64,000 bases of DNA from Euglena gracilis (GCA_039621445.1 CP154955.1:6066785-6130784), one strand, 5' to 3'. Counted from the stretch's first letter, positions 1 through 13,168 are shown. Notes: generated by a model not told the origin, from the sequence alone. A program made the numbers and translations.

Positions 1-1438
1 CTGAAAAGTCGAAACCCCAAAATGCTCCCAAAAACTGCCAATTATTCAAGAAAAAACGGTTGTTTTTTTTTGACCCAAAATTTGTCCTGGCCAGCCCAAA
101 TCCGACATCTTTGTCCCATTTTTGCCCCCTCCAAAAGCCAAAAATCCGTTACTGTCCATGGAAAATAATTGAAACTCGTCGATGGGGGGGGAGGGGGTCC
201 GCGGCAGGGAAAAGGCTGCTGGCTGGACTCCCCCCCCGGGGGGGTCCACTTCGGCTTCTGCTTCAGGGACGCCCCAGGGACCGCCCAGCAGAGCAAATAG
301 TGACTTTTGGCCAAAATTGGTACCCTGGGAAACCGGAAGAGGCGGTCAGCAGGGCGCCACCGGGATGGGGGGGGTCAACCCCCACCACCGCCCTGGGTTC
401 CTGTTCAGCCCTGGTTCGACAGGCGGCCAGGTTTCTTTTTCTACCAACCCCGGGGGGGTGTCTTGTGCTGTGGGGTGCCTGCCCATAGCTGCACCCCCCT
501 GTGTGCACTGTGGCTGTTTTTTTTTTGGTGCCTTGTATCCCTTCTTCTGGCCTGGCGCTGTTGTCCGCCTCTGGCTGTTTGTGTACGTGGAGGTGGCCGG
601 AGCCTGGCGGGACTTACCTTGTTTACGACGCCAGCCACCAAGCGCCCGCCAGGCACATACTCCACTTTAGTTAGGGGGGGTCTCCTTCACCGTGACGATG
701 CACCGGTTCCTCCAGTCCACGACCCCAGCAGGTGTGGTTCCCAACTCAGTGGACACCCCCGGGGGGGGGGGGGGGGGCTCGTTTTTTGGACCCCGGTTCC
801 TGCCGACTCAGACAAATTTCCCTTGAAAATGTCCATTTCGGGCCCCCGGCGCCAAAGGCACCGGGGGTGTGCTGTAACACTACCCACCCCAAAACCCTGC
901 CTCCCCCCCCCCTTGGGGTCCACAGTGCCCTACCCCCCTGCCTGTCCATAGCACACCCCCCCCCTGGAAGAGGGGCACTTCCTTAAAAAAGAAGCACGCC
1001 GGGGGCCTCCTGAGATCAAACGTTGAGATCAGGGTGGATGAGAAGGTGGGCACACAAACTCGATGACACTGGCGTTTGTCACGTTCCCAACTACATCAAT
1101 CACTTGAAATGAAATTGGTGGGGTGCCTTGAACTGACAGGGTCGAAACAAAACACTTTTCCCACAAGAGCCATAATATGGGCAACACGAGGTTTCATCCT
1201 CAGCGGGCTACTGGCAGCAATGTTATGATCATACAGGGGTGGGATGAAATTTTGCCTTCGAGCCAAAGGCGCCGAAGCAAAGTGGCCACTTTGAGGGGAG
1301 GTAAACCGGACCCTGCAAAAAATTTTGGCCACCTTGGGGACGCTTTGAGGGGGGGGGGGGGTGAGGGTAATCCTTATTTTTGGCTTCTGGGTCGCAAGTG
1401 CAGTGGGGGGCCAGTGCAAGCCCTCTCCCTGGGCGCAC

Positions 1439-1553
1439 CTCAACATGGTGTGCTGGGTGAGCTCGTGCCACACGCGGTTTGTCTGCTTCCCGACGAAGGC
1501 CAGGCGCTCCGTGATGAGCAGCGGCAGCTGGGCCACCCCCGCGTCGTTGACCT
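1439..1553 (-). pseudogene. Copy-1 duplicate of the FAM135-like exon at 20895-21009
   Basis: Same 115-bp exon with intact acceptor, donor and frame: [19 protein letters not shown]. It differs from copy 2 by Ile for Val and a few silent changes. By itself it is intact; it is called a pseudo-exon because other exons of this copy are broken and it lies downstream of the C-terminal exons. Confidence 0.5.
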
Positions 1554-1589
1554 CTGCGGCGTGAGGTCAATGGCGGGGTGTGAGGTGCA

Positions 1590-1878
1590 GACTTTCATTT
1601 AGTGCACCGCGGCGAAGTTTGCCACGGCGCAAAAAAACTTTTTTTCCGCGGCGCACAACCAAATTTTTGCCGCGGCATACCTGCGGCGCATCTGAAACGC
1701 TGCCGCGGCACACTGACAACGCACCCGCGGGTAATTGGGATGGCTATGCCGCGGTTCATGCGGCGCTGCCGCGGCGCACAGAAAATGATCTTCCGTGGCG
1801 CACCCGGTCACAAAATTTACAGTGCCACGGCGCACGCAGCACAGAAAAAAAAAATTCCGCGGTGCACTAAATGAAGTC
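1590..1878. mobile_element. Inverted-repeat element filled with CCGCGGCGCA repeats (copy 1)
   Basis: The ends are inverted copies of GACTTTCATTTAGTGCACCG. Between them CCGCGGCGCA and close variants occur about ten times. Present in both copies of the duplication. No target duplication seen. Confidence 0.7.
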
Positions 1879-2099
1879 TGGTGAGGGGCCCCAACTGTCC
1901 AGGAACCGACAGGGTTGGCGATGGATGATGCGCGTATGCCGGACTTATCTGTATCCGGCTTCCTTTGAAGGTCTCCAGGGGTCCCCCCACCACCCAGCCC
2001 GGTGCGGGACCGTCTGAGGGTATTTCCCAAAAAAATTTCGGCGCTTTGCACCGAAACCCATAGCTGGGCCTCCGACATGGGACCTCTCCTCCGCGGGGG

Positions 2100-4440
2100 G
2101 GGGGGGGTCCAGCCCAGGTCCCACCCACCCAACGCTCTCCCCTGGGAGGGGGGGCTGAGTTAAAAAGCAGCCTGCGTACATACATATATATATGTACATA
2201 TATATATACTACTCCATCATTAATGCAAAAAAATTTTGGCCACCCCCTGATCCCACTATCCGGCCCCTCCGGGGGGGGGGGGGGGCGTTTAGTGGGAGGC
2301 TGCCATATATATGTAGATATATGCAATCCAAAACTGCATACGTATTTGCATAATGGAGAGTGCCTGGAAACATACAATGCGCCAAAACCATTCCAATGGG
2401 TATAACAAAAATTATTTTTTTTCTTGGAATAAACACGTGCCTTGTGCGACATGTGTTCGGGGGTCACCCGCCACCCGTTGTGACTTCCCACCACATGGCA
2501 CAAAGCACATGCAAGGGAAATTTCTTTTTCCATCAGAGATGTATGAAAAATGTTTGGCGTAGGGTATAATATCTTTTCTTGCACATTGTGTGCTATTGGT
2601 GTACACATACATATGTTTCATGAGTGTGGACACACATATGTACACACATGTGTGTGTGCACAAAAAACATATTCTTTATATTATTCTTTCATTCAATATA
2701 TTCTATATATTTTAAAATATATGTAATTTCACACAATTTCACCACAAAACAAAAAATAAATTTCTGCCAAAGAAACAAAAGAGGTGGAAACAGTGGTTTG
2801 AATGCAGGAGGAAATGGCACAGACAGATTCTGAGATTTTCACACCAAGTGTCAGGTCGTCCACCAACCAGCCTGTGATCGTCGCGATGGTTTTGTCGCCG
2901 AAAGGATACAACTGCATGTCCTGCAAATCAGAAATGCTATTCGGCTCCTTCTCAACCAGTTTCACAAATTGAATTGCTATTCATTTTCAAAAAAAAATGC
3001 CACAATTCCCGAACCATAGGCAGTCACTTGTTGGCAAGGGGTTCAGGCACTTTCTCACACTTCAACACTTAACCCATGACCCTCCTGGGAGGGAGGGGTC
3101 GACTTGCAACTGACACAGACACCAACTGTTAGCCGCCCTCAATAATCTCAGCCTCCTCGTTTTTGAAGCTGGCTGAGGCCCCACTGGAAGCCAGGCTTGC
3201 TGGCCTGTGGTGGGGCTTGGGCACCCTTCCCTTGAGAGGGGGGGGGGTCCAGCGCCCAAGCCCACCCAACCACCCTTAAAACCCACCTGCTCATCCCTCA
3301 CCCCATTGGTGGGGTCACGCACAGTCAACCAGGGTGCCCCCCCCTGGTATGGGGATTCTTGATAGGTGAGCGAATGCCGAAAGTTGCCGCATTCATTCAA
3401 CGGTACCTGGAACGGGGAGTTGAAGAAACACCTTGAGGAAAACTGTCAAAACGTCTCATCGAGAACTTTACTGATCTCATCTCTCGAAAACCCATCCCTC
3501 ACCCAAAGAAACAAAGCAACAAATCTGAAGGTCTGCCAACCAGACCGCGGGGGGGGGGGGGGGCGGTGCCCGCTCGGCTTATTATGTCAAAAAAAAAGTC
3601 AAAAAGGTCAAATTTTTTTCTTGCGAGATGCCATGGTGGGTGGGGAACCCCCCCAACCCGTAGAACCATGGCATGGCCATTTCTCATTGAAATCTGCCTG
3701 GGTCTGACAGCCCTTGGTGCCAACACTAAAGCAAAGGGTATCGGGCTTTCGTTAAGGGCGCCTTGTGTCATGGGAAGGAGTGGGGGTGGTCACCCCCCCA
3801 ACAGGATGGGAAGGGAGGGGGGGGGGGTCGAACCCCCCACCAGGGTTCGATGTAAAGGCAGCTGGGGGTGGTCCGGACCCCCTCCCCCCAGTCCAGGAGG
3901 GGGTTGGGGAACACCCCCTCCCCCCACCTAAACCCCATACGCCCTCCTTGTATCGAACCCTGCCCTCATAGGGTTTCGGGGATCACCATTGGTGAAACGA
4001 GGGGGCTTTGGGTTCAGGGGAAAGATGATGAAAACTTGACCACAGGAAAATCTTGATTACAGGGGCGGTGAAAAATACATTCCCTCCATAAAAATACACG
4101 GGTGTTCCCCCGTTGCATCACGACGATTGGTGTGCGCTTGGATTGATGTCTGCGCCGCACATTGTAATCCAGGCAATTTCTTTCCTCTGGATTTCATCAC
4201 CAAAACAACAACCACAACAACCTGCTGATGTGCTCCAAACCAAACAGAGATCCAAATGAAATTCAACCGCACACCGACTTTTCTCCGGCATATGACACTT
4301 TGGATTGTGCCCTCTCCTGGCCAGAGCAGAGGCACTAGAGTGGGTCGTGATGCTTTGGCCGACAAAATTCACACTCCGCGTGCGGTCACGTGTCAACGCA
4401 ACAGGCACAGATGCACGCACCCACTCCCTGCCATACACAG
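2100..4440. other. Non-coding stretch of copy 1
   Basis: Contains (TA)n and CACATATG-rich sequence (2175-2720), G/C runs and the element at 3841-3962. No exon I can support. The counterpart is about 21560-23990 with longer TATA/CACA runs. Confidence 0.6.
3841..3962. mobile_element. Inverted-repeat element, CAGGGTTCGAT family (copy 1)
   Basis: 122 bp starting CAGGGTTCGATGTAAAGG and ending TTGTATCGAACCCTG. Present at the matching place in copy 2 (23390-23509), so it is older than the duplication. No clear target duplication. Confidence 0.65.
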
Positions 4441-4458
4441 ACATACAACACACATACC

Positions 4459-4640
4459 TCCCCCCCTCCAAGCACAATGAACACTAAGGTGACAATCTGG
4501 ACGGTCCAGACGGGGGGGGGGGGCGTTCATTGGGCATGGGGGGTTCCCTCACTGTGTATGAAAGAGCTATGGTGCACAGATGGTCCGGAAACCCCCTTGT
4601 TCATTGGGAAAGGGTGTTGGACATTGGGAGGGGGGAGGTA
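4459..4640. mobile_element. CAATGAACA inverted-repeat element (copy 1)
   Basis: Starts CCCCCCTCCAAGCACAATGA and ends with TGTTCATTGGGAAAGGGTG and a G run; inside are GACGGTCCAGAC and its partner GATGGTCCGGA. Followed by an (AC)n run. Counterpart at 24008-24180. Confidence 0.6.
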
Positions 4641-4965
4641 TACACACACACACACACACACACAGACACACACACACACACACACACACTTCCTCCGATC
4701 ATTTCAGATCAGATCTCCATTTATTGACAGAATTGGGACACCGTTAGAACTGGATCGAACCCTCCGCCTCAGTCGAGGAGGTCTGGCCCTCCGAGGGGGG
4801 TTACCGAACATTCACTGGTGAACTTCACCATATTCAGGGATGGGGGTGAATTTCAGGACAAGAAGGTGCCGAAATCCACCCCTTTTTTGGTGGGCGCTTC
4901 GATTCAAAAGCCTGAAGAAGTCTCAAGGGAGGGGAGAGGGTCTAGAACCCCGGTGAGTACCCAAC

Positions 4966-5097
4966 TCATCCAAATGCAGTCATGCTGCATCCCGCCTGCT
5001 CCGCCCTGCCCGTAGCTGGGCGGCAGAATGCCTCCGCCGCCGCCCACCATCCCCGGGGTGGCATTGGCCGTGGCGCCCACCGCCAACACCGTGTCCT
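4966..5097 (-). pseudogene. Copy-1 duplicate of the Gly-rich exon
   Basis: 132-bp counterpart of 24513-24641, with QHDCIWM in place of QHAVWM, a net in-frame gain of one codon. Splice signals are conserved (acceptor CCCCCCAG, donor GTTGGG). Confidence 0.5.
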
Positions 5098-6211
5098 CTG
5101 GGGGGAGAGGATGGGTGACGCCGGCAAGTGACAGTTCAATTATTTTTCGGCAAACTCCAGGCAGGAAGGGACAAACCCTTTTTTAGGACCCGGGGGGGGG
5201 GTCCGGACCACCCACCCACCTCCTGGGGTTGGGTCCACTTTGGGGGGTCAACTTTGGGGTCGAGAGGCTTGCGCCAAAAAAAAACAGGGAACCTCCCCCC
5301 TCCCGGGGGTACCCACTTGGCCCGACCCCCCCCCCCAAGGGTTGACCGACCCCCCCCCCGTTCACCAAATTTCGATGAAAATGTATAAGAGGGGAGCATC
5401 AACCATGGATGTGAGCCACCGGGAGGGGGGTACTTTTCTCCCAAACCAAAACCCACCACACACCCACAACCCTCCCCTCTGGGAGTCCCATTGGCCAAAA
5501 ACCCTGAAAATTTCTGGCCAACCCAACCACGGCACATCCCAGACCCCCCAGGAAGAAGTGCTCAGAGACCCAAACGAAACCACCCATCTCCAAAGCCCAC
5601 CCTCCCATCTCCCCCAGCAGGGTCTCACGGGGCTTTAATGAATGCACGCCCTCAATACATGATAAAATTGCCAACCCACACATTGCTTGCCCATATTCAA
5701 AAAAACCCACACCCAATTGCAACGGATATTTACTGCTTTCACGCGACGGAAAAATTTTAACTTTAAGAACAAACAAACTTGAGAGGAAAGACCAGGCCGG
5801 GCTTCTTTTAAAAACCCCGGGGTTATTGTCCCATATGGAGTGCCTGTCCATGCAGGCACAGCCCCCCCTCCCCGGGTGTCGGGTTTTGGGGTGGGTGGTT
5901 CCCTATTCCTCCCCCCCCCCCCGGCACCAAGGTTATTTTCAAGGGAATTTTGCCTGAGCAGCTTCAGCCGGTGCCCAAAACCAACCCCAGTGGGCTGGCA
6001 TGGGCGAAGGAAAATCGAACCCACTTGCGGAAGAGGTGCCATAATTTGGTCTTGCAGGGAATTTCTGAAGCCGCAGAGGATTGTGCACCCCTACGGGGCC
6101 AGCCAGCTGGGGGGGGGGGGGTTGCAAATGCCCCCCCCCCCGTCTGTCCATAGCCGTGGGAGGGGGGGGGGGGCGTCCGAGGAATGGCTTTGAAAGCGGG
6201 GGATGGGTCAC

Positions 6212-6322
6212 CTCGCTTCATGACGTCGTCAAAAGGGCGATCGGCCTGGGCGGACGACGACGCGTTGGTGGGATGGGTGGCGGCGGTGGCGGCGATGGCG
6301 GCGGGCGCTGTGCCCCGAATCG
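6212..6322 (-). pseudogene. Copy-1 duplicate of the Ala/Thr-rich exon
   Basis: 111-bp counterpart of 25720-25830 with the same predicted peptide ([20 protein letters not shown]) and both splice sites. Confidence 0.45.
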
Positions 6323-7336
6323 CTGGGTAACCAACCATTTCAGTGCACGGGGAGACGTAACGTTTTGGACCGGAGGTTCGGACCCTCATGGGTGCGCACT
6401 TAACTGGGCACCAACTGGGATTGGTTCACTGCAAAATGGCTTTGGTGAGGGGTGGCACACCCACACTTATTTGGGCCCTGCCCACTTAAATCGGGGGGGG
6501 GGGGGGGGGAAAAAATGAATGCAAAAAATGCAAAGAAAAACGCAAATTGCATGTAAAATCCTTTAGGAGCTCTCCCGACATGCACTTTTCCACTGGAGAG
6601 GACTTAGCAAATTTTCGACTCCATTGGAAGAATTTTGCATTTGATAAAAATCAGCATTTTGTTGACCAAAAAAAATGCAAGAAATGACAGAAAATTGACA
6701 AAATTATAGGTCTCAGGGGAAAATCGGGGCAAAAGGAGGAATTTTTCTAAGTCACAAAAAAATTTATAGCAAAAATTCGAAAATTGCCAGGAAAAGAACG
6801 CAAAAAAAGCAAAAAAAAAATCCCGCAAATTTTGCCGAAACCGAAAAACGCAAAAAAAAACATTTGCCCCCCCCCCCCGCTTCAAATGGGGTGATTTAGC
6901 AACGGGGGGGGGGTCAAAATGACCAAAATTGCCCACCCAGTGCAAAAGCTGAAATTTCTGTCCGGGGGGTGATGGGTGGGATCTATTGAACTTGAAGCCA
7001 AGGGTGGCTGGGGTGAACAGCACTCCTCCGGAAACCCGGTGGGTGGCGTGGTTTCTTCCAGCCAAGATTGACTGTCAGTGCCTTCGCAAGCCACTACCGT
7101 GGGTGAGCACCAACATCTAAAATGGCTCAAACGACCTGATAGGATTGAGAGACCAACTACCGACCCCAGAGGTCAGGGATTATTGACTGGCTGCACAAAA
7201 ATCCAAGAGATAATGAGTCTTTGGGGGGAGCATTAAATGACCCCCACCCTTCGGGGGGGCTGTTAAGCAATGGTAAGCTTCCCGCCTGATACAAAGCAGG
7301 AAATCACAGATGCTGCTGTGATTATGATGATCGAAC

Positions 7337-7512
7337 CGATATGTTTCCCGGTGGGGTTGTTGCGGATGACGGGAGAGCCGGTGGTCGCAAGGCAGGGCCA
7401 GGGCAGTCCGGGCCAAGCCCTTTGCATCCGCCACGCTGCTGGGGGTCGGGGGAACGGTGGTGTCGCGGGGCGTTGTTGCGGGAGGGCGCCACGCCGTTGG
7501 GTGGCGGATAAA
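7337..7512 (-). pseudogene. Copy-1 duplicate exon with a frame-breaking 4-base difference
   Basis: Counterpart of 26762-26933. After [11 protein letters not shown] this copy has GGCT extra on the minus strand, so the reading changes to [12 protein letters not shown] and no longer reaches [10 protein letters not shown] in frame. Upstream of this exon it also has about 50 bases (7268-7320) not found in copy 2. Confidence 0.45.
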
Positions 7513-8847
7513 CCAATTCCAAACACCTCGGGGTTTATGGTGCCTCGTTGGTTTGGTGGGTTTGGTGCATTATTGCTTAAGGACTCTGGGGGGTCCACTG
7601 GCTAGTCATTTTGAGACACTGGAAAAAATGGACCAGCTAGCCCCCCTGGGGGGGGGGGGGTCTGGGTCCCTCCAACTGGAAAAAAAATCTTTCCTCCAGC
7701 ACTGAGCGCCGAGGCGGAAATGAGGGTTTGAACGCATTTTTTGTTGGCTAATTTTGTTCCCCAAAAATCCCAAAACTGGTCGAAATGGGCATTTTTGGCC
7801 AGCTTTGGGGGTCCAAAAGAATTTTCGGCGCTTTGCACCGGTCACTGGGAAAAAAAACTCCACTAGCTAGCGGATCCGCTCCCAGGGGGTCCATCACGGT
7901 TTCCGCCAGCCAAATTTGGACTAGCTGCAGTCCACCCCCCCCCCCAGGGCACTGCGAGCCCTTGAGCATAAGACTGGTTTGGTGGGTCGGCCAGAAGGGG
8001 GGGGGGGCAGTTATAAGTCAAGGAATTGGTTCTGAAAACCTGACCCCAAAAAAGGCTAAACATCACCCCCCAAATGCCCAATGTTGGAAAACTGGGGGAA
8101 AAATGGCAATTTTCTTTGTGGGCAGTCACATGAAAATTGCGAAAAGTCAATTTGGGGGGGGGGGTTGTGGCCAAAAAAAAACCGTTCCCAACCCTTTCAT
8201 GTGTCCTTCACCGAATGGGGATTATGAATGATCCTTTGGTTGTTGGCCCAGGAGGTGGGGATACAAGTTGGGGAGGTTGGCACACATCACCCCGGGGGGG
8301 GGGGGCTAGAAATGTGGGCTGGCTCGTCTGCCCCCTCCCCCGGGGGGGGGGGGGGGCTGGACCCCGTCTGGACCTGGCCGGGCTGGGCCGAAGTCGAACC
8401 TGCAAAACACAGCTTTGAAAAAAATGAGCATCTGACAACCCCCCTCCAAAAAAAAAGCGCCCAAAATGCCCCCAAGACACCATTTTTGACATTTTTGAAC
8501 ACCCTTGAAAATTTTTTATCGCTTTGTGCCGAAAATTTTTGGCTGGACCCTGCAAAAAGGGGCTGGCTAGCAGGGCTAGCAGCACCCCTCCCCGGGGGAG
8601 GGGGTGCTGCTGCGCCTGGGCTGGGCTAAAATCGGGGCTTTCCCTTTTTGTTTGGATCTTCTTTGGTCTTTTGGGGCACCACTTCCCCAACAAGAACAGA
8701 GGAGCCCCAGCATTTTTTTAGCCAATGGCGGTGGGTGTGACTGCCTGTCAGGTTTGAAGAGTTCAGCGTCGTTGTCGACATGGCCTCCTGAAACCGCGCC
8801 TGTGCAAACACATGCCAAGGGGCATTTCGAGCAGTGCTGGGGAATTC

Positions 8848-8878
8848 AAAAAAAAAAAAAACACAAAACAACAAAAAC

Positions 8879-8911
<33 letters not shown>

Positions 8912-8957
8912 AAAAAACAAATAAAAAAAAACAAAAAAAAAAAAAAAAAAAAAAAAG
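8848..8957. repeat. A-rich run, copy 1 only
   Basis: About 110 bases of A with a few C and T. Copy 2 has only a short GAATTCAAAGAAACAAAG at this place (28228 onwards). Confidence 0.85.
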
Positions 8958-10113
8958 TCAAAGCAACTTCCCATGGCAAGCAAAACCTTTCCTTGTTGTT
9001 TGATTTTGGGGAACTTGCGTGGTACTTTGAGTGGATTCCTTTATGAGACAATGGTGATCAAATGCCAACAAATTGACCACCCTGCGCAAACAAATGAATA
9101 AGCATATGCCCACAAAGCACGACACTAACAATAGAATCAGGTTAATCTATAAAAAAACACGGCACAACGACTTCTGTTTCTGCAAAAGCCCACTCCACCC
9201 TTGACGTTTGATGCTGTGATCTGCCTAATGCGCACGTGATCCGACATGGAAATGGGATCTGCTGGCGCGTGTTTAGGTAACCCATCCAGCCATCCAACAC
9301 TGCTGGGGGGAAATCTCCTCTTCGCCCGAAATCGCTACCAACACATGCAGGGGATCCCAGAATGCACTATATTTTTTCCAAATTTTGGTTCCAAAGCCTC
9401 TAGCACAGCGCTAACATGGTGTGGAACCTCAGGACACCAAACCCAGGAATTGCACTACAAGCATTACGGGCCTGGGCTTTTGAAAAATCGAAACAATTGT
9501 ACCAAGGCACCAGCCACTTGGTCAGTGGTGACTTTAGGGGGTCCACCCCATTTCCTCCAAAATCACCCACAAAAAGCGTGAAAGAACTTTGATAACGCTT
9601 TAAACCGGGGTTGTTTCCCAGGAAATCGTTAATAGTTTGATTTTGTATTTGTTTCGCCTCCAAAAATTGCCTGAGAAAATCATGCAAAGATGCGGGCCAC
9701 CTTGGGGGTGGCATTCTTTCCCCCTTGCAGTTTTTGAACATTCCCCTGTAGGGGGTGATTTTCAGGCAGGGGGTCCCTGGCACTTTCATCTTAATTTTTG
9801 GACACAAGGTGGCTGGTGACCATCAAAACGTTGGTGTGTGGGAATGTTTTCAACCTGGTGAGAAAATTCTCGAACAATTGACCGGGAGGGGGGGGTTGGC
9901 ATACAATACCCCCAGATTGTGCAGCGGACATTGCAATGCATCCACCCCTGAAGCCACCCAGTGAGGCCACCTGGCCACAATTGTTGGTAGTTGTTTGTTG
10001 TCCTCCTGGGGTTGCCCCAAGCCCCCTTTCCCACGGATATAAATTCATTGCGTACACAACTCATTTTTTGTTCACGTGTCCTCTTTTTATATCGATCTTC
10101 GGATTCCGAAAGA

Positions 10114-10299
10114 ATGCAACGTATGGCGCCTGTGGCAAAGACTGTAATCACAAGCAGCGTGAACCCCTCGGACCTGCAACCCCGCCACCTGTTGCCGAAT
10201 GCCTATGCTTACGCAATGCTGCCACTGCCGACCGCCACCGAAGGTGCCGCGCCTCCGTACAAACAGCACCGACGCGACCACAGCACCACTGCATGCTGA
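10114..10299 (+). CDS. Small open reading frame kept in both copies of the duplication (copy 1)
   Basis: [20 protein letters not shown] and on to [20 protein letters not shown], then stop. The copy-2 version (29378-29563) keeps length and frame with Gly to Ser and Lys to Gln changes. Retention over a recent duplication is weak evidence of coding; the opposite strand is also open here. Confidence 0.25.
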   Translation: MQRMAPVAKTVITSSVNPSDLQPRHLLPNAYAYAMLPLPTATEGAAPPYKQHRRDHSTTAC

Positions 10300-11445
10300 A
10301 GCAAATGCACGATGGCATCAGGGGTTTTCTTAAACACCTGGGGGGGGGGTCCCACGGGCTGGCTTGAAATGAGGTTCCGGTTGAACTCCCCCTCCTGAGG
10401 GGTGGGGTTCTGGGGGGAGGGAGGCCAGCCGGCTGGCAGCTGGACCTGGCGGGGACCCAACAACTGCCCAAAAGCCCAAATCCAGCTGGGTTGGCATTTT
10501 TTTCAGTCAAGATTTGGGGGTGAAGGCCCAAAAACCACCAAAAAATGCCATTTTCGGCCATTTTTGACCTGCGTTTCGCAAAATTTTTGCCGCTTTGCAC
10601 CGAAAAAACTTCGGTCCAGCCCGGCTTTGCCAGGCTGGCCCTAACTTTACTTCAGCGGACCCCCCGAGGGTCCGCAGCCTGGCTGGGAGGTGCAGACTGG
10701 AAAAAGGTGCTGGCTCCCCTGGAGGTGGGGTCCCCTCCAGCTTCTCCGGGAGACGCCTGGATGGCATGCTGCTTTGCTTAACTGTCTCATCCACTTCAAA
10801 CCACTGCTTCTGCTTCTGCTTTTTGATTATAAGCCACCACCACCCAGAGAGATTTTTTAAAACCGGGGGGTTTCCCGGGGAGAGTCTGGGGATCCACTTT
10901 TCGGGGTCAAAAATAGGCCAAAAAAAAACGGGGGAAACCCGCCTCCAGAGGGGTGCCAACTCAGTCCAATTATCTGCCAACCCCCCCTCCATGGGGGGGT
11001 CCAACTTAGAAAAAAAATACCTGCCACCACCACCACCACCACCATCGGTACCACTGTCAACACCAATCATCGTCATCAACGTCATCATCATCACGCATTG
11101 TGAAATATGGTCCCCCTGTCAGGTTTTGCACTGAGACACCCACCTGGGATCCCGAGAAATCACAAAAAAAAGGAAGAAAGTTTTGAAACCAAGCACCTGC
11201 ATGGCACGGCGGGAGGTCGGAGATCGGCAAGAGAAGCCGGGCCGGAAAGCGAACGCTGCAAGGCGCGAAGGGAGATGGAGGGGGAGAGTGATGGGGCAGG
11301 AACAGACGTCCAAGGTAAACTGGGTGTTGAATCAGCGTGCGGTCAACAATAGACGGTGTCTCACTTGCTGGTTAACAAATTAATTCGATGGCGACCACGG
11401 TTCATGAACAGCTGGTGCAATTGATAAACCTAATATAATACTAAG

Positions 11446-11614
11446 TAGAGGAGGAGGAGGAGGAGGAGGAGGAGAAGGAGGAGGAGAAGGAGGAGGAGAA
11501 GGAGGAGGAGGAGGAGGAGGAGGAGGAGGGGAAGAAGAAGAAGAAGAAGAAGAAGAAGAAGAAGAAGAAGAAGAAGAAGAAGAAGAAGAAGAAGAAGAAG
11601 AAGAAGAAGAAGAA
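11446..11614. repeat. (GAG)n(GAA)n microsatellite, copy 1
   Basis: GAG units with interspersed AAG up to about 11530, then uninterrupted GAA. The counterpart is 31216-31411, longer and with purer GAG units. Confidence 0.9.
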
Positions 11615-11635
11615 GAGAACAACAATTGAAACAAA

Positions 11636-11672
<37 letters not shown>

Positions 11673-12649
11673 ACAACCCCAGAAACCCCGTCCAAAATTT
11701 CCCATATTTTGCAGATGACAGCAAAAAAAGACTAGTGCCCTGTGAAAGAGCATGCCTTGTGCAAAATCAGAACCAAAATGATGACGCAAAACTGGGCGAC
11801 TGATCAAAAGGTTTGGGCAATTTCCTGTGTGCTGAACCCCCCACCTTCAGCTGGCCAAACCAGGGCTTATTGCTGTGAATTGTCATAAAACAATGCAGAT
11901 GCAGCAAAGGCGTGTTCAAGCTGCTGTTCAAAAAGCACAAACCTCGAGAAGGGTCCATGGGGCTCTTGAGGGGGTCGGGAACCTAGGGAAGCACAACAGC
12001 GAAAACATTACAAACCATCAGCCTTCCATTTTCCAGCTAGTGATCTTCCTCTTGCCAGGCTTCTAATTAAGCCCCCGGGGGAGGCCCCTGGGGAACGATC
12101 TTAAAAAAATGGGTGTCTAAAAAAATTCCAAAAAAATCGGAGTTTTTCAAGCGCTTTGCGCCGAAGCCGTCCCTGGGCCTCCAGCCTGGGACCCCTCCCC
12201 CCGAGGAATCGTATGCGTTCAAAAGAATGCCGGGTCAGCACGCAAGCAGCGACCTCCAGGTGGCAGCAGGGGAGACGGTCTGCCCTCTCAAGGGAACTGT
12301 CCAATGTTTGGTGTGTGCGGACAGCCTGCCAGAGTAAACCCTCCCTTCTCAACCCCCTCCCCCCCGAGGGGTTATGAACCAAATTCTGTGGGTTGGCTGA
12401 AGGGGGGGGGGTCATGAATGGGGGTTTAAGAGTCAAAGAATTGTTGGTGAAAATCTGACCCCAGGAAATGATCCCAACCCCCCAGCTGCCAACTGTAGGA
12501 AACTTTTCAAAAAAACGGTGCTTTCTCGATGCATAAAAAAATTGCGAAAAAACCATCTTGGGGTTTTGTGGTGGTGGTTGTTCCGGGGTTTTCATTGTTC
12601 TTCACCAGCGGGGCCCCAGTCCTCCGCCCACACCTCTGGCCGGCCAACG

Positions 12650-12860
12650 CCGCTCACGCCGAACCGGGTCGGTGCCAGCCCGTTGCCCGGGTGGGCGGCG
12701 GCCGGCGGAGTGTCAGCAGGGCTGTGCAGGAAAGCCTGCTGGGGGGGGGGGGTGTCGCCCCAACCACCCGTTGGGGTTCGGGGATTCCCGGCCAGCCCTG
12801 GGGGTCGGTGTAGAGCCACTCCGGCTCGTCCAGCATGTTGGGGTCCGCCTGCGGCGTGAA
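12650..12860 (-). pseudogene. Copy-1 duplicate of the WLYTDPQG exon
   Basis: Counterpart of 32763-32983 with the acceptor CCCCGCAG and [18 protein letters not shown]. The internal C run differs in length from copy 2. Confidence 0.4.
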
Positions 12861-13168
12861 CTGCGGGGAGGGGGGGTGGGGCAGGACGGTGCTCAATGTA
12901 AGCAACTTTAAAGTGAAACAACTCTGATGTCCAAGCTAATCTGTTGAAAAGATGAGTAAAAAAAAGGCGAAAAGAATGAGAATATCACGGCGGGGAGCGG
13001 GGGGATTGATTTCCAGCATACCTGGACCAACGCTAAACCTCAATAACCCGGACATCACGTGAACGTTCCAGAACATGCCTGCAGGGACATGTCAAGCAAT
13101 TTTCCTTGCGTGACTCGTCCAACAAACCCGGGGGGTCCGTCGCACAACTTCTCCTCCTCTGTGCGAAC

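Larger units (their letters stand above)
7520..12640. other. Long non-coding stretch of copy 1
   Basis: Intron-like. It holds several old small elements with GCGCTTTGCGCCGA cores (for example 8515-8545, 10575-10610, 12145-12180), the A-rich run 8848-8957, (CAC)n near 11025-11043 and the GAG/GAA run 11446-11614. Apart from the small frame at 10114-10299 I see no coding sequence. Confidence 0.6.

Noticed and set aside
1590-1878. Target-site duplication for the CCGCGGCGCA element
   Set aside because: Flanking bases (GAGGTGCA and TGGTGAGG) do not match at any sensible length.
4950-4966. Plus-strand donor-like GGTGAGTACC at the edge of the Gly-rich exon
   Set aside because: No plus-strand coding sequence precedes it, and the minus-strand exon fits its neighbours by phase.
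11380-11807. Long open frames encoding poly-Ser, poly-Leu or poly-Phe
   Set aside because: They are translations of the (GAG)n(GAA)n microsatellite, open in all frames.
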